Positions 37,782 through 48,733 of a DNA stretch of 64,000 nt are shown here, piece by piece. Numbering within the stretch: the first letter of the stretch is position 1; every line of letters starts with the position of its first letter. The stretch is from Simmondsia chinensis (taxonomy: Eukaryota > Streptophyta > Magnoliopsida > Caryophyllales > Simmondsiaceae). The position numbers and the translations under genes are program-made. The notes beneath the pieces were generated by a model. The model saw only the letters and a program-made list of their open reading frames with translations, had not been told where the DNA came from and made no database searches. Location of the stretch: the NCBI GenBank assembly GCA_018398585.1, contig JAGTTD010000010.1:27072638-27136637 (forward strand), written 5' to 3'.

Positions 37782-40700
37782 TACCATAGGGACACTTCTT
37801 TGCACATCCTGATCAGCCGTGGAGCTACACATAATTTCTTGGACAGTCGGATCACTCAGCTGCATGGGTGCAAAATCAAGCCGACAATTCCTTTCATCAT
37901 CACCATGGGTAATGCCTATAAGCTGTCAAGCATTGCTAGTTGAAAGGACTATAGTTGGCAGCTCGAGGGGGAGACTTATTGCTCTGACATGATTATTATT
38001 CCTTGAGGAGGTTGTGACATCGTTTTAGGGTGTCCTTGGTTTTCCACTATTGGTCCTGTCAGTCTTAATAAGAAAAATTTATGTGCCATGTTTAACTTCA
38101 GGGGACATCAGCATACCTTGAAGGGATAGAAACGAAACACTAGTAAACGACAGGAAAGCACGTTATGTGCGTTACATGCTTGCATTGACTCGATACAATT
38201 CTTCATTATTTAGGTTGCCGAAGTTGACCCCACACCCCCACCAGCACTAAAAACTTTACTTCGGGAATTTACTAGTTTGTTTGATGAGCCAGTGACCCGA
38301 CCTCCCTATCGTCAAGGGTATGATCATCATATCCCTTGACATGAAGGAGCAAACCTAGTGAATCAAAGGCCTTACCGGTACTTAGCTCCACAAAAAGACA
38401 AAATTGAACAAATTGTGGGGAAATTACTTGACAAGCAATTTATTCATGAGAGTAATAGTCCCTACGCTTCACCCATTGTTTTGGTCAAGAAAAAAAAAGA
38501 ACTCAATACGTGGTGCATGTGTGTCGATTACAGGGCCCTAAATAACATCACCATCAAAGATAAATATCCCATACCTTTAATTGATGAACTTCTTGATGAG
38601 TTAGGACATGCGTACATTTTTTCTAAAATTGACCTACACTCTGGATATCATCAAATACGGATTCACACTGAGGATATTCCAAAATGACTTTTCGAACTCA
38701 TTCTAGTCATTATGAGTATGTGGTTATGCCTTTTGGTTTAACTAATGCCCCATCGACTTTTCAGGCTCTTATGAATTCTATTTATCGAGTCCATTTGCGA
38801 AAATTCGTACTTGTATTTCTCAATGATTTTAATTTAAATAATTCATCTTGGGTAGCGCACCTCGAACACCTCCACGTCGTTTTCACATTATTGCAGCAGC
38901 ATCACTTATTTGCTAAACGCAATAAATGCACCGTTGCGTTGATCGCGTGGGGGGGGGGGGGGGGGGGGGGGGGGGAAGCTACAGATCCTGGTAAGGTTCG
39001 GGCTATTCAAGAATGGTCGAAGCCTAAAACACTCAAGCAGTTACGTGGATTCTTAGGACTTACCGGGGTACTAAAGGCAATTTGTTCAAGACTATGGAAA
39101 AATTGCTAAACCATTAATAGACCTTTTGAAAAAAGATGCTTTTGGCTGGAATACCCAAGCCAAGAGTGCTTTCCACCTACTTAAACAAGCATTAGTTACA
39201 GTACCAGTATTAACAATGCCCAATTTTACAAAACCATTCACCATTAAGACTAATGCATCTGGACAAGGTATTGGGGTAGTCCTATTATAGGATTGGCATC
39301 GTATTGCTTACCTTAGTAAGGTCTTTCCCCATGAAACCAGTCAAAATCTGTGTATGAGTGTGAATTGTTAGCAATTATTGTTCATGTAGTGCGCCAAGGG
39401 CGCCATTACCTCCGAGGACGCCTTTTTTCATCAAAACTGACCAGCAAAGCCTTAAATACTTGTTAGATCAATGTGTCTCCATCCCTTTTCAACATAATGG
39501 TTTTCTAAACTCATGGTCTTCACTAGAACATTATCTTCAAAAAAAGGCAAGGACAACATTGCCATTAATGCTCTCTCTCGCATCACGAGTGGCTAGCTTC
39601 TCACCTTAGCTATGTCGTCCATTTCCATTGACCTCTTAGATCGGCCTCGTATGGGATGGGAATTTGACCTGAACATTAGGACATTCATTGGGGACCTTGA
39701 ACTTGATCCTTCGTCCCACCCGAAATTCACCTGGCATAATCAGCTGCTATACCGCAAGGGTAAATTGGTTGTGGGGTCTCATGGTTAGGCACGCAAAAAT
39801 ATTCTTCAGCGGATGCATTCTTCACTGGTTGGGGGGCATTTCAGGATAAGGGCCACATGAAAGATATTATCTATGTTGTTCTATTGGAAAGGACAAAAGC
39901 GTGACGTTGAGAGTACCATTCCCCAATGTCCTACTTGTCAGCGTTGCAAATCCACAACTACCATTTACCCTGGCCTGCTACAACCGTTACCAATTCTTGA
40001 TACCATATAGTCTAGCATATCTATGGATTTTATCGAGGGACTGCCTAAGTCTACTGGAAAAGATGTCATTTTTGTGGTAGTGGATCGCTTAAGTAAGTAC
40101 AATCATTTTATTGCTTTAGCTTATCCATATATTACTCTTTCAGTTTTTAACATTTTCATGAAGGAAATTATAGGTTACATGGGCTGCCACAAGAAATCAT
40201 TTCCGATTGTGATCCGGTTTTCACTAGTTGGTTTTCAGAAGAACGTTTTCGGATGCAAGGAGTAGAACTATATTGTTCCACTTCCTATAATCCACAAATG
40301 GATTAAGCTTTAAATCGGTGCTTGGAAGGTTACCTTCAATACTTGTGTTTTGAATTTCCAAAGAAATTGTCTGATTGGCCTCCGTTAGCGGAGTGGTGGT
40401 ACAACACCAACTACCATTCTGCCACACATACCACTCCCTACGAAGTAGTATATGGGCAGCCGCCCCCCCACACACTTTCCCTTTTTTAACTAACCCTTAG
40501 AACATGTTAATTGCAGTTTACAGGCTTGGTAGGACCCTATTCGTGTCCTTAAACGTTACCTTCATCGATCTCAAAATCAGATAAAACAATTAGCAGACAA
40601 AAATAAAAGTGACCGAAGTTTTGACCAAGATGAATGGATGTTTTAAAATTTACACCACAATAGTAAACACTCATTAGAATGTCGGTCCAAAAATTAGCCT

Positions 40701-41107
40701 CAAAATATTTTGGCCCCTTTCGTGTACTTAAAAAAATTGGTGTTGTGGCTTATCGATTAGCTTTACCTAAGAAAACAAGCATTCACACTGTTTGCCTTGT
40801 GTCATTGCTAAAGAAATATCATGGGCCAAATTCGTCTAACATGGACACAACCACACCGGCACCTCTTCCATAAGTCATTTTGGATTGGTGCACGGCACGA
40901 TACTGAAACCAAGCTATTACTAAAGTCTTGGTGAAATGGCAAGGCAAACCAGTTGAGGATGCAGCCTGGGAATATTGGATGGATTTTATAAAGCGTTATC
41001 CAGCATTTAACCCTTGTGGACAAGGGTCTAAGTGGACCAGGAGTATTGATACGATATTGCTAGCTTCAGACACTATGTCGGCCCAATCTTTCATAGCAAC
41101 AGTAGCT
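37782..41107 (+). pseudogene. Chromovirus pol: PR-RT-RH-IN-chromodomain
   Basis: Protease near 37805-38050: the active-site Asp is gone (LISRGATHNFLD). RT at 38358-38940: NQRPYRYLAPQKDKIEQIV, CVDYRALNNITIKDKYPIP, DLHSGYHQIRI. The catalytic box reads FLNDF, so one of the paired Asp is Asn. A 27-G run (38949-38975) replaces coding sequence before ATDPGKVRAIQEW. RNase H near 39140-39300 has Asn for a catalytic Asp (KTNASG). Integrase: zinc-binding CPTCQRC near 39925, then MDFIEGLPKS and VDRLSKYNHF at 40023-40120. A chromodomain (VKWQGKPVEDAAWEYWMDFI) lies at 40928-41020. Stops occur throughout. Confidence 0.9.
38949..38975 (+). repeat. 27-bp poly-G run inside RT
   Basis: The run sits between RT and the ATDPGK region, where homologues have ordinary coding sequence. 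It is either a sequencing or assembly substitution or an unusual expansion. Confidence 0.9.
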
Positions 41108-41324
41108 TAGGATGAACTACATCAATTACAGGCCCAAGTCGCCCATCAGAATCAAGAAGCTCCTTAAGCCCAGGAGGCCCAAACTAAGAGTTGGTGCTTA
41201 GCCCTGCATAGGACCAGGTTGAGTTATTTGGCCTAGAAATAGGTTGCTTTGGGCCAATTGGAGGGAATTGGGTCACGCAATATAATGATGATTTGGTCTC
41301 CTCAGTTGAGATGGAAGGGAAGGG

Positions 41325-41571
41325 TGCTCGATGCACGGGCTGCACGCCTCTTGAAGAAATGACTCCCCTGCTTGCAATTTACCAACAATTTACCACATTT
41401 TGTTATGAATACTATAGCTCTCCTCTTCCATTATTGAATTTCCATTGCTAAAAATCATTTTTTTTCCCTTGCTGATGGTTATATAGATCTTGTATGGGTA
41501 TGGGGAATAATCAATAAATGAATGAATGCTCCTTTTTCTTAATTTCTCTTAGATTTTTCTTAGTTCATAAC
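41325..41571 (+). mobile_element. Chromovirus 3' LTR
   Basis: It is preceded by the purine tract gatggaagggaaggg and starts tgctcgatgc. A TATA-like gttatatagatc lies near 41480. Its last ~80 bp match the 5' LTR remnant at 34247-34321 (and 17355-17430). Boundaries are approximate because the 5' partner is truncated. Confidence 0.6.
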
Positions 41572-42416
41572 TCCCAGTTATGGGAGATAAGTCATGGCCT
41601 TTTCTTTATGAGCCTGTCAAAGCTTATTTCAAATTGTTGGCTTTGAATTTCTTTGAAAATGTGCCAGATGGATCAATCTCTCCAACCCAGGGTTCTACTT
41701 TTTGATATTGTTTTTTGGGTTATTTACCTCATTGGTCTTTGAATCTAGTCCCTAAATGTTTAATTATTTAGTCCATGTGTAATTTAAGCTATTTAAGATT
41801 GAAATAATATAAATTCCAATTGAAATTGTAACAATAATTAGCCCTTGCATATGCTTTTCACATCAAGGTGAACATGCCTTGCAATTCTAATCAAAATTAT
41901 GATTTTGTTCAAAAAATAACATTTAATAGTGGATTTGATTGGAAGAGTTTCAAGTATAGAAGAACTAAATTGGCACAATTAAAAGAACTAGTAAGATTAT
42001 TATGAAAAAGGTCCCTCGGGTGAAAGGGGTGACCGAGGAGTGGCGAACAATGTTTCATCGGGTGTGTCAACTTCATCTTTTTTTTTTTTTGTCTAGGTAA
42101 CATATATAACTTTTCATTTGTAAGCCAAATATTTTACATCTTTCAATTTTGCCTAATAGCACTACTTCTTTATTGGAAATGCAAGATAAAGTAAATCTTA
42201 AAATTTAATTTATTGGGCAAAGGTTTCTAGGGCCCCTCCATTGCAAATACTTTGAATCTTCATCCATGTAGCTAAAGAGATGACTCTTAACTATACATTC
42301 TATGCTCATAAGGAATTAACACTATTCAAGAAAAACTTAGCGAACTACATTCATGTTCCTTTTTCAGGTGTAGATCACAACCTTGAAATGTTGAGTGTTG
42401 TCAACTTGGTTGAGGC
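41572..42416 (+). other. Spacer with two exon-like open stretches
   Basis: Between the chromovirus and the copia element. An open stretch at about 41580-41690 reads MGDKSWPFLYEPVKAYFKLL, continuing to a Gln at a CAG. A second at 42280-42416 reads MTLNYTFYAHKELTLFKKNL and continues to VNLVEA at the copia insertion. Both have protein-like composition and no resemblance to transposon proteins that I recognise. They could be exons of a disrupted host gene, but splice sites are weak and I cannot name the gene. The rest is AT-rich. Confidence 0.25.
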
Positions 42417-42578
42417 TGTGAGATTAATTGTGAGAGCACACCCAATAAGATTGCTAAGCCATAAATATATAGGAATGATCAAGTATAAGAAAGTACATAA
42501 GTACCCTTCGATACATTGAACTTAGACTATAGCAAGATAAGTACAGAATATCAACTAATCTAGGATAATATACTAATA
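42417..42578 (-). repeat. 3' LTR of nested copia
   Basis: Matches 58471-58634. It contains the minus-strand TATA-like tatatatttatggc, and the polypurine tract lies immediately to its right on the plus map. Confidence 0.9.
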
Positions 42579-42599
42579 CGCCTCCTAAATCTATATGAG

Positions 42600-43528
42600 G
42601 GGGACCAACGTGCATATTGGCTTTGTGGAAGTAGAAGCGATTTGGTGGTCAATCCTTTGGTGACGATATAAGCAGCTTGTTTGGTGGTAGGAGTACATTG
42701 GACCTGGATGTCATCCTTAATCACCATTTCTCGAATGTAATGGAAGTCAACATCAGCATGTTTACTGCGAGGTCATTGGAGATGGGGTAGGCCGCAAGGT
42801 AAGTAGCCGAGACATTATCACAATAGGTCCCGAATGCCGTGGACCTAAGTCACACATGAGATAATTGATCCAATCATATTCAGTAGCAACCTTAGCAACT
42901 ACTCGATGTTTAGACTATGTAGTGGACTTAGCAACAATAGGTTGCTGTTTTGCACACTAGGAGATAAGATTCGATCCAAGGAACAAAGCAAACCCAGTGG
43001 TGGAGTGATGGGTATCAGGACATCCACCTAGTCAGCTTCAGCATATGCAGTGATAGTAGTGTAGGAACCAGGAGTGATGATGAGCCTATGATCAGGTGTG
43101 TTCTTAAGGTATTACAGAATGCATTTCACCATTTTCCAATGAGAGGTCCTAGGAACTAGGAGTGATGATGAGCCTATGGTCAAATGTGTTCTTAAGGTAT
43201 CACAAAATGCATTTCACCATTTTCCAATGAGAGGTCCTAGGAGCACATATGAACTGAGATACACGGTTAACAGCATAACAAATGTCAGGACGAGTCATAG
43301 TGAGATACTGAAGGGTACCCACTACACTTCTAAACTCATTCGAATCAGCAAGTGAGTCCCTGTTTGTCATTGATGGTAGAGCCCGTGCTGAGAGATGAGT
43401 TTGAATAGGTTTGGCTTCAAGCATGTCATGTTTACTAAGGAGATCTAGTGTGTACTGGTATTGAGTGAGAAAGAGGCCATGTCATGTGTGCTTGGCTTCA
43501 ATATGGAGGAAATAGTAAAGCGGGCCAA
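42600..43528 (-). pseudogene. Copia RT end and RNase H (nested copia)
   Basis: On the minus strand the RT tail (KHDMLEAKPIQ then FRSVVGTLQYLTMTRPDICY, 43200-43424) is followed by decayed RNase H with a recognisable DVDFHY and TPTTKQAA near 42660-42760. A ~60-bp direct repeat (ttcttaaggtat, then gcatttcaccattttccaatg) occurs at 43095-43165 and again at 43190-43240. The upstream part of this gene lies across the solo LTR at 45699-46876. Confidence 0.8.
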
Positions 43529-43533
43529 GGTCT

Positions 43534-45693
43534 TGTTGGAACGAATTTAAAAAATTTCCCTAATTTAATAAAGTTAATGCTGCGCAATATTTTTCTGTTG
43601 CCAAGTTACATGCTCTATGCTGCGGACCAGCATCTTAGGTTGGGAGTCCGGGGAAATAGCCTCTCTTCAGGGTAGCCTCCTGAAGGGGGAAGGTTGCGTA
43701 TACCTACCCCCCCAGACCCTGCTTATGCGGGAGCCCTTGGAGCCACTGGGTTTGTTGTTGTTATTGTTGTAATGCTGCGCAATGGTTTAAAATTTTTAAT
43801 TTTAAAACCTAAGGTTGATTTAAAATTCCTAATTTTAAATCTGCACATTTAAACTCCTAAGTTAAATCTACAGGCTTCTACTTTAATACATTCATAATAA
43901 TTACATGAACAATAACTAGAATAATAAGAAAAACTAAAAAGAGAAGGAAAAAAGAATACCTGGAATTACTCCAATAATAAAGAATACCAGAATGATAAAG
44001 AACTCCAAGAAAACTAAGAAAACCGAGACCCAGCTGTCTTCTATACAATGACCTCAAAACGCCCGGAGAGTGGGCTCTAAAAAATATTAAATTGTAGAAA
44101 GAAAAAGTTCAACGAAAATATTTCTCTCTAATTAGATTTCCAAAAGTCAACACTTTCCGAAACCTTTATTTTTGAATTGGATTAGAATGCCAAACCCTAA
44201 AATCGATATGCCTATTTATAGTAAGATACCGAAGCAAAAAAAATATAAAGGTTTTGATGTGGGACGTGTGATTATAAAACAAAACCCAACGTATCATTGC
44301 AAAACACAGGTAAAATGGGCTGTATCACATATGCGTGCACCGGTCTATCCCCTTTCCCTTTTACCAGAGCGTGCCATGTGGAACGCTTTGGTTGGTCCGT
44401 GCCCGAAGGCCCGGGTTGCCAGTATTAGCCATCACATGCCGCACGCTGGTTGGTCCGATCCGCGAAGCTGTGCTAAATTTTTTTGTTTGTTTTGCTTTAT
44501 TTCCCACATGTAAAAATTCATCTTATTAATTTTAATTTTTGAAAAAATTATTTTATTTTATAATTTTTAATTTTTATTCATTTCTTGAATAATGTTTGGT
44601 AAAATTAAATTTACTCATCTCATGAATTCTTTAATATTTTTCCAACAGCAATAAAATTAGAGACGTGCACAAGGGTCTCAAGGACAATTTAAAGCTTGCT
44701 CTAAATAGGCTAAATTAATTACCATCTCATGATAAAATTTAATTACCATTTAATGGGACTTAATTCCACTAAATAAATTTCGCTGCACTGTAGATTTAAA
44801 TCATTTATTCGATAACTCCCAAATAGACTGCATTGATGACAACAACTCCTTCCATAGATGTCCATGACAAAAAATAATTATAACTACTACCATTCCCTTT
44901 CTCACAGCTTTTCCATTAGTTTCTGACTTGCCCTTTTTCGAACTATTCATTTATACTTGAATATATTTATAGTATAAATTCAAAATATCAAACACCTGGA
45001 ACACTTTGGCCAAAGATTCCGAATTATTCAAATACTTGCGAATCAATTAAGGGGACATCTGTATCTCATAAGAGACTGTAGATTCTGTATTGAATACTTG
45101 ATCCTTATCACACTTCACGCCGCTAGCCAGTGTATGTAGGAATTCAGTCATTTGTCTAGACCTTACTTATAGTACACCAAAGCAACTAACGTTCCATGCA
45201 TAAGTCCATAATACTCTCAAGATTTAGAGTCGTCATTCAAACAGTACCACATGAATCACTCATCTCAGATAGTCTAGAAACAAACAACTCACATGGGCCA
45301 ACTCAGTGTGCCATTCTTATTAAATACACCAACCTAACATTTTTGGATCACCATCCGCATGACCAAGACAAGTTATCTAAAGTGTCACGTTATAGTATTT
45401 GTATACAAGTGGTCCAAACTTGTCTTTGACTTTGAGTTCTTCAAATAGCAATCTATACCATTTGTTCTAAGTTTATCTGTGGGTTAATCTCATAAACCAC
45501 TTAGAACAAACATGTAAATTGTAGTCTGAGGACTACACCCATCTCATGGATGTTACCAAAAAGAAAATCACATGCAGTATAAATGCTCCCTTACACAAAT
45601 TTAACAAGGAAAAGACTGGAACTTCAATTTTATTCATTAATAAAACAACATTTAGAGGGTGAAATTTGGATTTTCAGGACATCATTCCTAATA
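43534..45693 (-). mobile_element. Solo-LTR-like insertion carrying a SINE
   Basis: It interrupts copia RT between the codons for MKDL and DLGPL. Target duplication GGTCT at 43529-43533 and 45694-45698. The ends are TGTTGGAA at the left and TTCCTAATA at the right, an imperfect inverted pair. On the minus strand a TATA box (ctataaatagg) lies near 44211-44221, as expected for an LTR. No coding domain or second LTR copy is present, so it reads as a solo LTR of about 1.96 kb plus the SINE. It contains a GC-rich patch (44330-44470) with the word ggttggtccg repeated. Confidence 0.8.
43589..43769 (+). mobile_element. TTG-tailed SINE with 14-bp target duplication
   Basis: The 181-bp body ends in a TTG-repeat tail (43752-43769) and is flanked by TAATGCTGCGCAAT at 43575-43588 and 43770-43783. 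Its 3' module (ggttgcgtatacctac, a C-run, then gcgggagccc and actgggttt) is homologous to the SINEs at 1831, 10265 and 27175. The tail style is that of TS/S1-type plant SINEs. The 5' head should hold a Pol III promoter, but I cannot point to clear A and B boxes. Confidence 0.9.
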
Positions 45694-45698
45694 GGTCT

Positions 45699-46876
45699 TT
45701 CATAGCGAACTTAGTAGACAAGGAATTGATGAGACGAGTAAGAAGGGTTGGGTTTAAGCCTGCGAGTATAATGTCATCCACATAAAAAGGGAGGCACACC
45801 ATACTATTGTCGGAGCGATGAATGAAAAGAGAGGGGCCAGCCTTACTACAATGGAACCTGAGACTATAGAGAAACAAGCTAAACCAATGAAACCAAGCTC
45901 GTGGCGCCTATTTGAGACCATATAAAGCCTTTCGTAAATGACACATATGATTAGGGAAGTTAGGGTGAAGGAACCCTTAGGGGTGCCGCATGTATAACTC
46001 TTCATTAAGAAAACAATGTAGAAAAGCGTTTTTAACATTAAGTTGATGAATGGACCAAGAATTAGTGACAATAAGGGCAAAAATAAGCGTGATGCTAGTG
46101 GGTTTTACAACCGGACTGAAAGTTTCAAAGTAGTCAAGATCTTCACGTTGATGAAAGCCTTGAGTAACAAGTCTAGCTTTGAAATGATCAATAGAGCCAT
46201 CAGGCTTATATTTGACCTTATACTTCCAAGTGCTACCAACAACATCTTGAGAAGACGACTAAGGGATAAGATCCCATATTTGATTTTGAAGAAGCGTATG
46301 AAATTCCTCAGCATGACTTCCTACCACTGAGGGTTTTTGACAGCATGTGAAAAACAAGTAGGTTCTTGAACTACTATAATAGAAGTGACAGAAAGAAAAT
46401 TCTTTAGACTTTTGTATTCCATCCTTCAGCCGAGTACGCATACGATGAATATTTGTGACAATGGTAGAATCATGGAGGGAGGGTGTAGGTGTGCAAGGAT
46501 CATCCAAAGAGGTCATAGGGAGAGTGGTGGGAGGCATAGGGAGAACGCCCCTTGTGTCCACAGTGGGGAGTCCAACAACCGAGAGGTCTGTGGTTTCGAG
46601 GACAATCGGTGCCGTTGGTATATGTGGCATGATGAGTTGGTCAACACTCACGGCACGAAATGGAGACCACAGATCACATGCAGGCACCACTATAGGTGAG
46701 TGGGTGTGGGAAGCTAAAGTGGATGCACGTGGCAGTTTCAGAATATGCAGAGGGACCTCAACTAGACTAGAAGACAACGGTGCAGCGGAACTAAACTCTA
46801 AGTCAGGGTAGGGAAAAAGATGCTCAACAAAGTGCACATAATGACTAACATGCACTCGACTTGTAGTAGAGTCCAA
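45699..46876 (-). pseudogene. Copia integrase-RT linker and RT (nested copia)
   Basis: The minus frame 46876-46259 is the Pro/Ser/Thr-rich linker after integrase (VHVSHYVHFVEHLFPYPD, then TPSLHDSTIVT and KDGIQ). RT continues through 46080-45699 in shifting frames with intact YVDD (LPFYVDDIILAG) and MKDL at the solo LTR junction. Plus-strand frames here are shadows. Confidence 0.8.
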
Positions 46877-46938
46877 ACAGTGATAGCCCTTATATCGTCT
46901 TGCATGCCCAAGAAAGACACAGGGTATGGAGTGAGGGG

Positions 46939-47506
46939 CTAATTTATGAGCGGTACGGGGTGCGATAGTAGGATAACATGCACACCAAAGACTCGAAAAG
47001 AGTTATCGTCAGGTGCAGAGTTGAAAAGTTTTTCAACGGTAGACATATTTTGTAAATTTGGAGTCGGTAATCGGTTTATGATAAAACACGTTGTACAAGC
47101 TATATCAGCCCAAAATTTGGGAGGCAGTCGCACCTGAATGATCAAAGTCTGTATCATTTCACTTATATGTTGATGCTTTTGGTCTGCCACTCTATTTTGT
47201 TGTGGAGTATCAGGACAAGAAAGACAAAAAAAAGATGCCGTGAGTTTGACAAAGGGCACCCATTCTCTTATTGTTAAACCCACAATCTCCATCACTTTGA
47301 AAAGATTTGATTTTAGTATCAAATTGATTTCCCACAAAATTCTTAAAATCAGAAAATAAAGAATAAATTTCGTCTTCCCTTTGCATCGCGTAGAGCCAAG
47401 TAAATCAAGAAAATTCATTAACAAATAACACATAATACTAGAAAACAGAAATAGACGCAATAGGAGCTTGCCAAACATCCGAATTATTAATTGTAAGGTG
47501 TTGTAC
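46939..47506 (-). pseudogene. Copia integrase core (nested copia)
   Basis: On the minus strand SDVWQAPIASISVF (catalytic Asp region, near 47460-47500) abuts the CACTA insertion. Downstream come CPDTPQQNRVADQKHQH, FWADIACTTCFIINRLPTP and FRVFGVH. Frameshifts separate the pieces. The zinc-binding half lies on the other side of the CACTA element at 56062-56200. Confidence 0.85.
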
Positions 47507-47519
47507 TAGCACTACAAGA

Positions 47520-47775
47520 AAATCTAGAATTTGTGGCGAGTTTTTTTGTGGGCAAAAAAAAATTGCCACAAAAAATATAAATGTATAACTAATTTGTGGC
47601 AAGTGGAAATCCGCCACTATAATACGCTCTATTGTGGCGATTAGTATATTTTGCCACAAAAGGTATAAAAATTGCCACAAAAAATATAAATGTATAATTA
47701 ATTTGTGGCAAATGAAAATCTGCCACTATAACACTCTCTATTGTGGCGATTGGTATATTTCGCCACAAAAGGTGT
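47520..47775 (+). promoter_or_regulatory. 5' subterminal repeat array of the CACTA element
   Basis: The core TTGTGGCGA/TTTGTGGCAA and its complement TTGCCACAAAA or TCGCCACAAA occur about ten times in both orientations. Two tandem units of ~109 bp start at about 47565 and 47674. In En/Spm such subterminal repeats are the binding sites of the smaller transposase protein. Here that role is inferred. Confidence 0.8.
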
Positions 47776-48733
47776 TAAAATAATTCTCCTAGGCAAGGAA
47801 AAAAAAAAAAAAAAAACAAACGCGCGCCTAAACTTAAAAAAAAAAAAAAAGAAAAATAAAACCTAATCTACCCATACCCCGTAACCCCTCACTCCCTCTC
47901 TTCCCATTTCCCATTTTCCCCACATCAACCTCTCGCCTCCTCCACACCACACACCACCGCATCTTGCACGATCGCTTCTCCACCGCCCACCTCGCTGCTG
48001 TCGATCCCACTCTAATAGAGTCTACGCAGTTACGGTTTCGATTGTACTTAGGGTTAGCCTTCTCTCTCTCTCCTCCCTTGTTCTTTCTTATTATTGGTAA
48101 ATTTATACTTTCTTATAATGGAGGCAAAAAGCGAGGTACTCTTCCTCGATGGACTCGGGCTCCTGGCGAGGTCGCTTAGAGTGCTTCTGCTTGCCCACAA
48201 TTTTACTATATTTTCCTTGTTTCCTAATTAAATTAGTATTTATGTTTTTAGTTGTTCAATACTATCTAATGGATTAGTTTATTCCCACAAATATAGCTTT
48301 GTGGTTCATTATTCTTCAATTTTGGATAAATGCTATTGAGTTCCAGTTTGTGTTGCAAGGTTGTGCCATGTCATGTTATTAGCTTGAGAGCTTATGTTAA
48401 ATCGCATTTTGTAGCATAGTATGTAATCTTTGACATAGATGGGTTAGTATTCAGATATAAGTTGATGTTTCTGGATAGTTTTACCATTAGTTTCTGCCAC
48501 TTTTCGTGGAATGGGTCGATGTTTAGTGCTTGATGGTTTTGTTTTTTGGTCCTTCGAGGTGATAGTTGTTGGAAGTTGGGGGTAATGTACTTCAATTTTA
48601 TTCAAGTTTCTCAAAATCACCCATCCCACATATAGTTGATTGTGATATGCTTGCTAAATTTTCTTGTGAATATGGTACAATTTAGGATTTCATATGGTAT
48701 GTATGGTTTACTTGTGTTATTTGAACTTTGAAG
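47776..48733 (+). promoter_or_regulatory. CACTA leader/promoter region
   Basis: A-runs (about 47800-47850) precede a C/T-rich leader (47880-48080) typical of a plant 5' untranslated region. The stretch to 48733 is T-rich and ends in AG directly before the ATG at 48734, which fits a leader intron acceptor. The short ORF at 47964-48179 may lie in the leader. No TATA box is certain. Confidence 0.45.

Larger units (their letters stand above)
34247..41571 (+). mobile_element. Ty3/gypsy chromovirus, nested and decayed
   Basis: Parts in order: 5' LTR remnant (34247-34321), primer site TTGATACCGGAGCC (34323-34336), gag (from ATG 34359 to about 35740), an inserted TRIM-like element (35822-37776 plus a TTGGT duplication), protease, RT, RNase H, integrase and chromodomain (37782-41107), a purine-rich tract, and 3' LTR (about 41325-41571). 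The protease-RT-RNase H-integrase order with a C-terminal chromodomain identifies a plant chromovirus. Numerous stops and lost catalytic residues make it non-autonomous. Confidence 0.85.
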
